Below are positions 24,601 through 36,383 of a stretch of 64,000 nt of DNA, piece by piece. The position numbers and the translations under genes were made by a program. The notes beneath the pieces are model-generated. The model was not told the origin of the DNA, ran no database searches, and saw nothing but the letters and a program-made list of their open reading frames with translations. Numbering within the stretch: position 1 is the stretch's first letter; every line of letters starts with the position of its first letter. This DNA comes from Saururus chinensis (Eukaryota; Streptophyta; Magnoliopsida; Piperales; Saururaceae): assembly GCA_035235625.1 (NCBI GenBank), contig CP141144.1:34966014-35030013 (forward strand), read 5' to 3'.

Positions 24601-24994
24601 CTCTATGAACTCTTCTGTTTGGTGGTTTTAGGGGGTCAGTAAAGGCTTAGTTGCTGAGAAAATCTTATCATCGATGAGAGAGAAAGGGAGGCGAGCGGAT
24701 TTCGTGCTTTGCATTGGTGATGACAGATCAGATGAGGACATGTTTGAAGGAATGGGTGCTCTGGCCAGAGAGACGCTCTCTTCCAATTCATCTGTTTTTG
24801 CCTGCACAGTCGGGCAGAAGCCAAGCAAAGCAAAGTACTATTTGGATGACACAACTGAGGTTGTGACAATGCTCCAAGCTCTTGCTGAAGTTTCCAGTCA
24901 ACCATCCTCTCCACAATCAGAAGATGACAGTTCATCTCTTGAAATACAGTCAGCTGCTTCCGCATTGTCTCAGCAACTTCGGCTTACTCCATAG
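21614..24994 (+). CDS. TPS7-like: Class II trehalose-phosphate synthase, TPS7-like (TPS plus TPP domains)
   Basis: Three coding exons (21,614-23,595, 23,667-23,940 and 24,632-24,994) with GT-AG introns give 872 residues, the usual class II length. The ATG at 21,614 is the first in frame and starts MLSRSYTNLLDLASGNFP, the class II N-terminus. The glycosyltransferase family 20 domain spans about residues 60-545 (ANQLPV at 65-70; WIHDYHLMVLPTFLRRRFNR; FFLHSPFPSSEIYR; AVRDGMNLTPYEYIVCRQG). The phosphatase-like domain spans about 590-830, with haloacid-dehalogenase motifs LDYDGTVMP (about 594), VSGRGR (about 632) and GDDRSDEDMFE (about 781). Class I enzymes make trehalose-6-phosphate from UDP-glucose and glucose-6-phosphate; class II proteins usually show little or no catalysis and act in sugar and SnRK1-linked signalling. 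The Gln in ANQLPV stands where active enzymes have Arg, as in several class II members. The gene looks intact. Confidence 0.96.
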
Positions 24995-25930
24995 TCAGTG
25001 TGCAGAAGTTATAGAAAATCGTTAGTTGTGTTGATCAGAAGCTGACCTGTTGCAAAAATTGCTGGAATGTAATGGAACAGATCTTCCAGAATAGAAGAGC
25101 ATGCTAGAGCCATCTTTATTGCTGAGGGGATCCTTGATTCTTATTCCTAATGAGACAAGAGTCCCATTGCCAAATTTACAGCAAGTACCGCAACATTTTG
25201 TTCAGATGCTGGCAGGGGGGTCTAGGAGAAGGAAAACGGTAGTGTTTGCTGCATTGCTAGTACCAGATGGCAAGTTCTCCAGGCAAATTTTGGACATGAA
25301 CAACATCTGTCTTACATGCGCAAGAAAAACATGCATATTGGTGATTGGAACATATAAGAATTGACTGTTAAAGAAGAGAGGCATTATCTTCTTCTATATT
25401 TACATCAACTAAGTTGGGTAGCTTTTGCAGCTGAGGATAAGGTTTGGTATTAGTGAAAAAAACTAGACTGATATAGAAGCTTTTTATATTTTTTGACAAT
25501 GTTGCGTGCCAAAGGTAATTCATTATTTTTTCATGTGCTATAATCAATTGGATTGCCGAGCGATTCCATTAATGCTTCTTTCTTTTTGCAATTTTTTCCC
25601 CGGGAGAACTGTGTTTCACAATTGGACAGGGGCCTCTGCTGTATCTGGCAGGCTGACAGAATTTCTTGAATGTTTTGGATTTATGAAGATGATGGTGGTT
25701 GGTTAATTGGGTAATTTTGACTCGTCTTAGTTGTACTTACCAATTTAGATTGCCATGGAAAAGTTGGGACTCTTGATATGTAGTGTTTGAATGATCGCAG
25801 GTATATCCTACGTCTAGTTATTGTATCATAGTCAAATTTTAGTGTATGTTTGAGCTTTGTTTACTGTTTGCTTGATGTTTTGTTGGAGTTTTTCTGTTTG
25901 ATGGCAAACTGTGACAAATAAATTCCACTC
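24995..25930 (+). other. 3' untranslated region and downstream flank of the TPS gene
   Basis: Sequence after the stop codon keeps moderate composition and has no supported reading frame. Candidate polyadenylation signals AATAAA are at about 25,917 and 25,933 (acaaataaattcc, caaataaatt), with other near-matches earlier. The transcript end is not determinable from sequence alone. Short frames within it look spurious. Confidence 0.4.
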
Positions 25931-26334
25931 CAAATAAATTAGAAGGTTAGAACTCGTGCAAGTTATATTCTGCCAGGTTTCCCCCCTATCTGTTTAGAAG
26001 CAGAGGCGTAAAGCCGTAAACTGCAGTACTAAGATTGATAGCTGGTCATTCCTCAAGCATGGTGCTCGTGGGAAATTTACATGAAGATGAGCAGTTAAAC
26101 GATTTATGTTGTCGGAAGCTTTTGTTCAAATTTACTTTAGACTATGCTGCTTATAAAACCTGTAAACAACTATTGAGTTAATTGGGCAGATTAACTTGCT
26201 GATAAACCCTGGACAATTCCATGGAAAGATGCTTCACTGTGTTAATCGTTCAACCAATCTTACCAACCTGAAAAATTACCTCTCATCTGTTACCTCGCAG
26301 CAACTAATACATTGCAATTAATACATGGCGCATC
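25931..26334. other. Intergenic spacer
   Basis: AT-rich, no supported gene or repeat seen. Confidence 0.5.
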
Positions 26335-27018
26335 GGGGTGTTCACCCACATTATGAACATGGACATAAGGTTGTCTGTGCTTGTCCTATTTGTATATTTT
26401 TTGTTCATGTTTGTTTTAGTTTGTATTATATTTTATCTAAATTTGTCTACTATAGATATGGACGGATTTGACAAAAATATTTAAACATTTAAATTTTTAT
26501 TTTAATTTAAATTTTTAGCGCTTTTGTAGCATGTTAAAATTGTCTTAACATGTTACATAGGTATAAGATCTATGTTTTTAAGCTAGTATTTATGTAGCAT
26601 GTCAAGATTGTCTTAACAAGCTATATAAGTTTTGAATTCATATTTTCAAGCTGTCCAGAACTCATGTAGCATGTTAGGACTACTTATGTAGTATGTTAGA
26701 ACTATTCTAACATGCTAGATAAGTATTAGATTCATGTTTTTAAGTTGTCTAAGTAGTTACGTAGTATGTTAGGACTATCCTAAGATATTTTATAGGAACA
26801 AAATTTTATTTTATTTAATAATTAGTAATAATTATTACTATATTAAAGAGAGTGTTAGGTAAAGGTGGTGAACGTAGACATTTGCGTACACAGATAAGAG
26901 TATGTCTACATACTCTTAGTGTGGATAAAAAATTTGGTTTGTCTCCGCCCAAACCAAAAAAATTGTCCATTCTAACATGGACAAACATACAGGTAACGGA
27001 TGCCCATGAACATCCCTA
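26335..27018. mobile_element. hAT-like miniature inverted-repeat element (tentative)
   Basis: The ends form an imperfect inverted repeat: GGGGTGTTCACCCACAT on the left, and AGGGATGTTCATGGGCAT when the right end is reverse-complemented. This resembles the (C/T)AGGG(G/A)TGTTCA ends of plant hAT-derived miniature elements. Nested second inverted words (gaacatggacat and atggacaaacat) support the symmetry. No coding capacity. I did not find a clean 8-bp target duplication, so the exact borders and the superfamily are uncertain. Confidence 0.4.
26524..26795. repeat. Tandem repeats of about 70 bp with an inverted AGCATGTTA core
   Basis: Four to five diverged copies of a unit beginning gta(g)catgttaggact and containing the inverted partner ctaacatgct. 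They start near 26,526, 26,597, 26,661, 26,685 and 26,760. Each copy can form a small hairpin (for example agcatgttaaaattgtctta followed by acatgtt). The array lies in the centre of the presumed miniature element. Confidence 0.6.
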
Positions 27019-28285
27019 ATTGCAGAATAGATGTGGCTCAAGGTTTGGACCCAATGAACTCTTTCCAACACCTAGCACATTTGCTACCTCTAATAAGGGT
27101 GAAATGTTGATTGGATGGGTCCAAACCGTCTGCTCCACCTGTCAAGCAATCTCTGTTGGACTTGTGTAGTCGTTGCTCTTCATCCATATGTCTAGAAATA
27201 ACCCATTTAAAAAATTAATTTGTAATAAAATAAGTATCCTATTTGCTTATCCATCTGATGCAAATTTTATGTATATTTTTCTTACAAGACCCTCTATCAA
27301 CTTTTTTTATGTGTTAGTAAGAAAAATGTAATTTTGGAGAGTGATATGGGTAGCTTAAATATTAAACTTTTCAAAATAGGACATCTATCTTAGGACGGAG
27401 GAAATGCATATATAAAACTATTGTAATATGACGTATGGCATGGATTAGCATCCTTATTTATCTTTTTCAATTGTAAACAATTAGGTTTAAACAAGTTTAT
27501 GGAAAAGCCAGCCCCTTTAGCTGATGTTGCATGAAACAATCACCAAGTTTGTGTAAAGAATAATAGAACAATCACGAAGTCAACCAATTCTTGTTTGCCA
27601 TATCACTTCAAAATAAAGGAGAGCACCTTACTTAAAGAGTTGTGCCCAAATTAGCATTAGTAGAAGCTTTAATACGAGGGATAAACATATGACATATACA
27701 AAAGTATAATATCAATACATTTAATCATAATTATAATTAAAAATATTTTTTTCTCAATAATTTGAGGTCGACAATATAAAATTTATGCCTCCTGTTACAA
27801 CTCTTCTATATGATATACCATAATCATATCCTTCGTTATGAACTCCATCCAAGTCATTTTAGGTTTCTCTCTTACTTTTCACTTCTTCTACTTCCATCCC
27901 CTCCAATCTTTTTATCAGAGCTTTTTTGGTCTCCTTTAGATAGACAGATTATGAGGTTAAGAGAATTTTGTATTGAGAATGATCCATTGCCCTGGGGAAC
28001 TATCGATCGATCTATAAATACTCTAAAACACTAGCTAACTTAGACCTGCATTTGAAGGCTTTATTGTGAAGAAATGGGCTGAAGGAAATATAATTTTTTA
28101 GAGTAAAAACTTAGAGCAACATTGCTTAATTCTTTCCAATAACCTTTAATCATATTGTGAGAAAATAATTGAAAGGCGAGAGATTTGACTCATGAACATC
28201 TTCTAAAATGGCAGACAGCTTGTGAGACCATGTTACACCTCACAAAGAAGGTTTTTGTTTATGACTTATCAAGAAGGACTTTGGT
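27019..28285. other. AT-rich intergenic spacer
   Basis: No gene supported. Short frames (for example near 27,810-28,034) have no recognisable domain and AT-driven composition. Confidence 0.5.
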
Positions 28286-31200
28286 TGTAACACCTTATTT
28301 TTAGATTATGTTTAACTTGAGGGATTATTAATTTTGGAAGGAGAATGGTCGGATTGAATAACAGGTTGGGAGTAAAAGTTACAACATTGAGATGCATACT
28401 ATATAGGTGGGTCCCACTTAAAAAGTGTAGGATAACCTACCCATGTGAAGTCTAGTTTCGTAAGGCTCATCGATACGAGCTTAACAGTATCAAGAACGCG
28501 CAATTCTTACTTTGGGATAGAAAGTTACCACGTTTTGAAGTTTAAAATTTAAAATTAATAAAATAATAATATAAAAAGGAAAAGACCGATGCAGCCACAA
28601 ACGTTGGGTGCACTAGCTAGCGTGCGTGATGTACATCGGGCCTGCATGACCCATGACAGGGCCATGTCTTGAGGATGACCCATAGCCCTCCCTATTTAAA
28701 GGGAGGAGTTGGGCAGTTTCCAAAAGGGAGTTTTTCCTGTTTTTGAGCCGTTTTAAGTCTGATTCCATCCGTCTAATAGGTGTTCAAGTATGTCCTATGC
28801 AATAGAAGGATCTATTTTATGAGTTATGCATCCTGGAGAAGGAAAAACCTTAGGGAAAGAAAGGGAACTCCAAAGGGGAGAGATAGAGTTCTGAAGAGAA
28901 AGCCCCCAGAACAAGGTGAGGCTTTGTTTGCCATGATCGTAGACAAGGAGTGGCTCCACTTGCCTTGACCTTGGACGAGGAGAGGCACCACTTGCCTCAG
29001 CCTTAGACAAGGAGAAGCTTTGTGTCCGCCCTAGCACACACCACCCCTAAACCGAACCCGGTACAAAAATTGCATGACATGTGGCGTGGCTAAGTCGAGT
29101 TGAAATGTGGAAGACTGAACCCATCCTTGGGTGAACACACAACATAGTATGCAAGCCACATAAACTAGTCATCATGTAAAAACAAGCCAACAAGGGCTAA
29201 ACAAGTCTAAGCCATCCATGGCTAAACAAAGTGTGAAGTAGTATCAAATGTATAAGCTCAACATAACATAGAATCAACTAACAACAAACCAAATATCTAT
29301 AAACCCCTCTCAATGACGGCACTGTCCTCATGCTCAACGTAGAACCCATTTAGAGTACTTGCATGATACGACATGCAGTCCCAAAGCAATACTACAAAAC
29401 AAAGATATGCTAGACCTAGTATAAACATATCTATACTTAAACCAAAAGACATGAAACATAAATCACCTAAAATTGATATAACATGTGCAAGCATATATAC
29501 ATGGTCATGGTTAAGACCAATTGAAATCATCAAGTGATTATGAAGAAGTTATCAAATATGGACTTAAAACAAGTAGAATATCATACAAAAATAAATAATG
29601 ATAGTTATACTTGAGCTAAATCATAATTCAAAGATGGTTCACATGCAATCACAGTAGCATTTGTTGGTAATAATAACTCATTTTAGTTATAAAGAATTAG
29701 ATTTATAAGAAGAGAACAAAAAATAACTAAAATTACACAAAAATAGGCCAAATCACAAAAATTGCTATGCTAGCATGCAAATGCGCTGTCGGGCCATTCG
29801 AATGGCTGGCCATTCGATCAACCAGATAGGCCGTTCAAAAGGATGGCTTTTCGAATGCCCTGTTGGTCCATTTGAATGCCCTTAACAATTCACTTTTTCC
29901 TAGTTTGTCTTCAACCTTTCGAAATTCAAACCGAAAATATTCTAATATTCAAGATAAATTCTAAAAATACCATAGAACATTATATAATCAAAATATAATC
30001 CTAGAACATGATATATCTAATCATTATCATGCTTAATCATAAAAAATATTCATAAATAACAAATTTTTAATAAATCACCATTAAACCTCAAAATGAAACA
30101 AGAACCCACATAAATCCACAATCATGCATTTTAATGAATAAAACCACACAAGAAAAAACTCCCTTACCTCTATGAAGCCTTTGAGTCCATGAAAGAATCT
30201 CTAGCCCCAAGGAATCCTACCCCAAAATTATGTCTTTTGTTAAAACTTAATTAAAATTAACTAATAGGTTCAAATCAACCTGAAAAATAGGTAGATCTAG
30301 GATATCCTTTAGTTAAAAACGAAAATTACCCATTTAGGGTTTTAAATTGAAACTAAAAATAAGATTTTTAATGAAACAAATCAATAATCAAATTGGGGAA
30401 AATGAAAATAAGAAGGATTAAGACTAAAATCGAAAGATTAGGGGTGATTAGGGCAAGATAATACACCTTAATTTGTTTTTTTTCTTTGGGAAATGGGTGT
30501 AGAGAACCTCCTTTCTCCTAACATAGCTCTTCCCCATTTAGGCAAATGGGCTAGGGTTTCTTTAAATAGTAAGGGTTTGGGTTGGATAAACAAACTATTA
30601 GGCTGTAAAATAGGTTAAAAATATTCTAAGTGGCTAATTAGAGTTATTTTTTGTCTAAAAATAAATTTAATCACTTCCAAATCCACTGAAATAAAATAAT
30701 AAAGGTTTAGAGGTTCATGTACGTCACACGCCATCCAACATGGATGTGGGGCCCACGACAGGGTCCACACCCTTAATTAAGGAAAAAATATGATAAAATC
30801 CCATAAAATCTGTAAAAATTGGATAAATCAAGTTTGACACCAATACTTATAAAAGGTAAAATTTAACCTTATTAGAGTCATAATTACTAACCCATAACCC
30901 AAAATCAAATCAAACCGATAATTAAGTAAAACTATACACAAATTCACATAATTAAAAGGAAATTAAATTGAGTTAACTTATAGATCTTACACTCTGCTCG
31001 ACTGGGCTATGGACAAGAGAAGACTATGCTCGACTTGAGCCTCGACAAGGGAAGACTCTGCTTGGCTAAACCCTGGATGAGGGATGGCTTCTCTTACTAC
31101 CAAAACTCTAAGGAAATAGGGTAAGTGGTCTTGATTTCTTACTAAGTGATCATATTGATTAGATTTCCATGAATGGTTCTAAGGCTACACCCAAACTTTT

Positions 31201-31770
31201 GTTTTGAGAAGTTGTCATTAGGAGGATTCCTAATGACACATTCTAGAAGATATTATATATATTACCTTGAAAAGACTTTCTGTTTTATGAAAGAGATTTA
31301 TCTGAAGATATTCCAAATGATTTATGAAATTACGATGTTTTGGGTCTTCGAAGTCTCTGAATACCTATATTTTCCTTAATTTTTAGCGATTTGTCTGCTA
31401 TTTTTTTGATCATTTTCAGTGGAAAAATGTGACGCTTCAGTGTATTTGATTTTTGTATTTTATCTCGGTCTTCCTACCCATAGAGTCAGGTGAGGAGCTT
31501 AGTCGTGGTTGTTGGGCTTCAGTGGCATGAAGGTTTTTGGCAGAAAAGAGGAAGATAAGAAAAGGAGAAAGAGGGAAGATAAGAAAAGAGAAAGAAAAGG
31601 AGAAAAAAAGAAAAAAATTATATAGAAAAAATTGATGTGTGATATTTAAATTATAAATTATTTTCACAGGTTTCATATTTCATCATTTTCCACAATTTAC
31701 AACCATTATATTACAAAAAAATATTTCATAAAATTTTAAGAAAATGTGTTAAAAATTCTTGGGCATTACA
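28286..31770 (+). repeat. 5' LTR of an LTR element (family C), interrupted by a solo LTR
   Basis: Starts TGTAACACC and ends GGGCATTACA, directly followed by a primer-binding site for initiator Met tRNA (TTGGTATCAGAGCC, 31,772-31,785). Without the inserted solo LTR (29,023-30,991) it is about 1.5 kb. A TATA-like box (ctatttaaaggg) lies near 28,692. Around the insertion point it holds a minisatellite of roughly 30-bp units built on GACAAGGAGAGGC and CTTGCCTTGACC; the insert landed inside it. The 3' LTR of this element is not recognised in the window. It is probably a gypsy element, lineage unknown. Confidence 0.75.
29023..30991 (-). repeat. Solo LTR, family B (short form)
   Basis: Plus-strand ends TGTCCGCCC...ATCTTACA, flanked by CTTTG and CTCTG, a 5-bp target duplication with one mismatch. 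Its ends and layout match the longer family B LTR at 34,884-39,438. On the minus strand a TATA-like box (ctatttaaagaaaccctag) lies near 30.56 kb, and about 700 bp downstream of it is a cluster of CATTCGAATGG-type words (29,785-29,880). No internal region is present, as expected after recombination between two LTRs. Confidence 0.75.
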
Positions 31771-31981
31771 GTTGGTATCAGAGCCTAGGCAGTCTGACTA
31801 CAAGTCCCTAACACTTGCAAGTCCAGAGTTGTGGCAATTAAAACTATATTGAGAAATGGTTTTGGAGCAATATGGGTGAAGATTTTTGCCTTGATTTCAT
31901 TTGTTTCTGCATTTGGTCAGAGTTGAGTCAAAGTGCCTGAGCCAATGAGAGATTTAGTCGGTTGGATCACACATTTATTAG
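31771..31981 (+). mobile_element. Start of the internal region of the family C element
   Basis: Primer-binding site followed by leader sequence (gcctaggcagtctgactaca). The same leader is recognisable on the minus strand next to the family A LTR near 3.80 kb, so families A and C share their 5' internal design. Interrupted at 31,982 by a solo LTR and resuming at 33,387. No coding domain is recognised. Confidence 0.55.
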
Positions 31982-33381
31982 TGATTGTTTATAATTAAAC
32001 CCTTTGCAAGTGTACAAGGTAATTGTACTAGGATAAGTATTTAAGGGTTGTCGAACCTCAGGGACGGATGAATTATTACTAAATCTAAAGAGGAATTTGC
32101 TGATTAAAAACTAAAACAAACTTAAACTTAAATTAAGCAAAAGAAAGAAATCAACTAGTTTAAAAGCAAGCGATTAATTTGATGGAATTTACTTAGGAAA
32201 TCGAATCCACTAAACAACCATAACAATTCCTTAACTTTTAATCTAAATCTAGTATGAATATGAACAAGTATTCTCAGCTACAAGCTAGAATTACTTAAAA
32301 AAGAATCATTAATTAACTTCCATGGCATGAACTATCTTCGACAATAGCACGAATCATTTACACTAAACTAGCTATAGGCATGACCCGTCTAATCTTAGTA
32401 TAACTCATCCAAGTCATTAATTATCTAAACATTAAAACTATTGTATGACCATCTCATCTAAATCACAGAAATTAGAATCGATGCAAATATCAAAACCACA
32501 TCAATCTATCATCTACAAGACAATAAATCAACATAGACTTGAATAAACATTAAAAACTCTTCCATTAAAAAGGAAATCCATATCATACAATTGCCATCAT
32601 TCACAACTGAGATCTAAATTAAAAAGAAAAGAAACTGAAACTTATCTATAGTTTCATCAACTCCTAAGTAAAAGAAAAGTCTAGCCTTCCATGGTAGAAG
32701 AAAGCACTTGAATCTCCATTGAAAGCTTTGAATTCTCTTTCATCTTCTTCTTCCTTTTTCTCCTCTTAAAATCTACTGGAATCCTCCCAATTTTAAGCCA
32801 AATATGTCTTTTTATAGGCATAAGTTCCGTAGGAAGAAGTCCAATATGAAAAGGATTGAAATTTGGGTCAAACTAGGAAACTGCACGTTATGCCGATCGA
32901 TCGCTTGAACTGTATTTTTGTCTAAATTCACGTTATCCCGATCGATCGCCCTGCATGCCCGATTGATCGGCTACAATGTTTCTGTTTTCCTGGACAGTTC
33001 ATATTCTGTTCATTAAGCTTTCCTTCGTGTCCATATTAGTTTCCAACTTGTTTATAACTCCGAAAAGTTATCCAAATCACTTTAAAGCATGTGAAGACTA
33101 TTTTGAACTATTCAAAACATTGTCCAAGTACCTCGATAAGCGCACTTTACCTACAAAACATAAAATACCATATTTTAGACATGTAGAATATAATTAAAAT
33201 TCCATCTTGATTTAAATACATGTCTAAACAACTAATAACTACAAAATTATTAATAATTAAACTAAAATACTAATATCTATTTTAATCTAAATAAACTATA
33301 ATTAACTCTAGGTTAACCTAATCTATACTAGCAAATAAGGTAAAAAGGCATATAAAATAGATATAGATTTCATACTTATCA
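31982..33381 (-). repeat. Solo LTR, family D (Tat/Athila-like)
   Basis: A 1,400-bp LTR with the exact 5-bp target duplication ATTAG at 31,977-31,981 and 33,382-33,386. On the minus strand it starts TGATAAGTATGAAATC and ends AAACAATCA, and it aligns by eye with the plus-strand LTR at 1,682-2,960. A TATA-like box (cctataaaaag, minus strand) is near 32,818. A GATCGATCG cluster lies at 32,890-32,985, just upstream of the TATA box in sense orientation. Confidence 0.9.
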
Positions 33382-33386
33382 ATTAG

Positions 33387-34083
33387 CCGAGGAGAGCCAT
33401 AGGTTGCTAGGGAATGTTTTGAGTTTCGAAAAGGTAAAGGTTGGCTAGCACCTTTAATGGATATTAAGAAAGTTAGAGGTTGCTAGTGTTGAATAGAGAC
33501 TAGAAGCACCTTATGAAGGTTTTGCGGACTCTGTGTCCCAAGAGTGGTCATGACCACTTACACTATGACATGTGAAAATATGTCAAATGTACCCTTCCTA
33601 ATTGGTAAGATTATGACCTAAATAGAGTACATTTTCACCACCTTAATTGTCAGAAGGATTTGAAATCGCTTAGCCATAGGGCAAGAGAGTATGTTAGTGG
33701 TGGAGTATGAGACTCTTTTCACCTCTTCCTAGAGATTCGTGGATGGTCTTTGAAGTAAATATTTCGACACTTGTGAGTGTTGTGGTTACCACTTAAGATT
33801 TTTGGAAGGAGGGTGTGCATTCGGTGTGGATTTGATAAATGGTTGACCACACAGCGAGTAACGGTAGACCGTCATGAGAAACAAGTGATGTATGTGTGCC
33901 TTGAAGGTTTGAATATTGTATTCAAATGCTAAGTAATCCCTAAAACCTAAGCCTAGGTCTCCAATGTCTTCTTCCCACTCTTGAATCCATGTAATTTCCT
34001 TTAGAAGACATAAATTCTCTATTGAGAGTACTAAACTTATCTTATTCATGCTCAAGGTCATTTACTTCCCTCTAAAACTTAAT
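33387..34083. mobile_element. Decayed retroelement internal sequence
   Basis: The first part (to about 33.75 kb) continues the family C internal region after the solo LTR. The part near 33.9-34.08 kb reads better on the minus strand, with a coiled, acidic segment like the region after a copia gag zinc knuckle. It would connect to the copia gag remains at 41.8-42.8 kb across the inserted family A solo LTR. The border between the two is not visible to me. No intact coding. Confidence 0.4.
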
Positions 34084-35517
34084 GTTCATGTAATATCCCT
34101 AATTTTTCAGTAATATTTTTGCAATTTTCTACAATTTCTGCAATGTTCTGCAGTTTCTGGTCGTAATTTCGAGAAATAAATTTTACGCTTTGGCACATCC
34201 GTATTTGTATTATTCACGATCGTAAGAGTCGAAAGTGGTGTTTCGTTGTAGGTCATGGGCCTCAACACATTTTAGAAATTTTGAGCGCAAAAATGGACGG
34301 GCTTCACTGGGTGAGGCCGGAAGCACCTCCGCCGGTGGCCACCGGCTTCCGCCCGGCCGGCCACGGCCTAGCGTCATTGCTGCTGCTTCCCTGGCCTGGC
34401 CCTGCCAGCCATCGCCACCCCGTTCCCCCTTGTTCCATTTCGGTCCAAGAGACCAGATTGTGGAACCTCGCCTCGAATTGCTGCCACCGCCGACTGCATG
34501 GATGCCAGGTCCCCGCCACATTTCCATCCCGGCCAGAGCAACCTTTGACCACCGCCGTCCTAGCCTCCCCGCCGCTCACTGCCACTCTTTTCCTCCCTTC
34601 CCATTTTGGACGGTGAACTGCCATTTTTGCCAATTCACCGCAGCCGTCAACTGCATGGCCACCAAGGTTCCGCCCTAGCGAGGATGACCTCCGGCCATCA
34701 TCGTCCCGGCCTCCCCACCCCCGGTTCGCCGTCGTGAGGTGAAAACTATTCTGCCTCTTTTTTTCAATTTTCGGTTCTGTGCGACCTGTGACTGTGCCGC
34801 TGCCGGGCCTTTGGCTTTCTCCAGGCCCGGCGATGACAAGGCCACCACTCCGTGGCCGGAACGCCTCCTCCCCGGACCGTGACTGTCATGCCCCGGTGAT
34901 GCCCGACCCGAGCCGAACCCGGTCCAGTGGCCGGTCAAACACGCGGGGGCGACGAAGTGAAAATTGAGAAATGATCTAGCGGAAGACTTAACCCTAACCA
35001 CAGGCGATTAACAGAAACACGGAGTGCACACAATCCTTTGAGCAAGAGTAAACAAAAGAGAAGGAAAATGTGTTGCTTATCACAAAGTAAACAACAATCT
35101 CAAACCCACAAGCTTAGTTAAGTAAAGCCCACACGGCTCAAAATAAGTCATAAGCATCACAACTGTAAAATATGACATAAATCCAAAACAAGAACCCTAC
35201 ACAAAGGTTCTAACATAAAGCATGAAACAAACGAAAGTAAGTCACACAACGATCTCCATCATCACACCCAAGCTATCTCTGACCTTTCCTCAAAGAGGCA
35301 ATCCTGTCCGTCTGCGTGTCACACCACGCAGCCCCAAATCAAAACACAAAAAGAGGGGTGAGTTTAACAAACTCAGCAATGGTTTTAATATCACTAACAA
35401 CATCGAAAATACGATAGCATGGCGATATAATCTTTCAAATCAATGATGTACAAGGTGTATCATTTTCTGATCACATATTCACATCACTTAAAAACTGCAT
35501 CATAATGCATAATTTAA

Positions 35518-35744
35518 CCTGCATGGATGTATCTCTAACATACATATTCCCACATGCATAGTATCAAATCAAACTGCATGGATGTATCTCAAACATACAT
35601 ATTCCCACATGCATTATTTCACAATTCAACCTGCATGGATGTATCTCTAACATACATATTCCACATGCATAATATCAAAATCAACATGCATGGATGTATC
35701 TCTAACATACATATTCCCACATGCATAATGTCATCACAATCAAC
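35518..35744. repeat. Four tandem copies of a 56-bp unit
   Basis: Each unit starts ctgcatggatgtatctc, continues with aacatacatattcccacatg, and ends in a variable atatcaaa-type tail. Copies begin at about 35,519, 35,575, 35,632 and 35,687. The conserved part (about 43 bp) is nearly identical between copies, which suggests recent expansion within the LTR. Confidence 0.85.
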
Positions 35745-36383
35745 CTCCATCAAGGAGTAATCACACATTAATGTCACACAGACGGGAGCATAGACAAGGC
35801 CACGAAGGCGTGTCATGGTCCAAAATTCTACACAAGAATTCAAGAAAGATCGGGGTTCTCAATCCCTAATACTGCTCGCCCTGGACGATCCTGGCGAAGG
35901 ATGTCCCATTCTCACACAGAGAATCTAGAGCAGGGGTGTTCGCCCAGGGACATCTCCTGCGGAGGGAAGAGCCCGAGTTCTCACACAGAGAACCCTAGAA
36001 CACGTGGTAGCGGGGTGCACATGGCATACCACACTGGATTCTCAGGGTCCAGATGACACACATAATAACATTCTCACAATCCGCAAGACAAGTACACAAC
36101 TCGTCCCCACATCATTCCATTTAATTAGACTCAACCCGGGGAGTGCACTCGTTCCACACAGGAACTTCAAATCGTTCCACACAGGAACTTCAAATCAAAA
36201 TATGTCCTTTCGGACCAATCAACTTGCAATTAATCCACGACCGATAAACCCAGCACACAATTCCATCATATTGCATCCAATCGGTCAAATTCGATTAATC
36301 ACGATGAAGTCTCACTTGGAAATCCATTTTCATGATGCATGCATCATGGTACATGCGTGGGCAAAGCATACATGAATCCTAAT

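Noticed and set aside
25101-25706. Short frames after the TPS stop codon
   Set aside because: They lie in the 3' untranslated region or flank, with no domain and no splice support.
34210-35001. Several overlapping long frames on both strands
   Set aside because: All lie in the GC-rich part of a family A LTR, where stop codons are rare by composition; overlapping frames on both strands argue against a gene.
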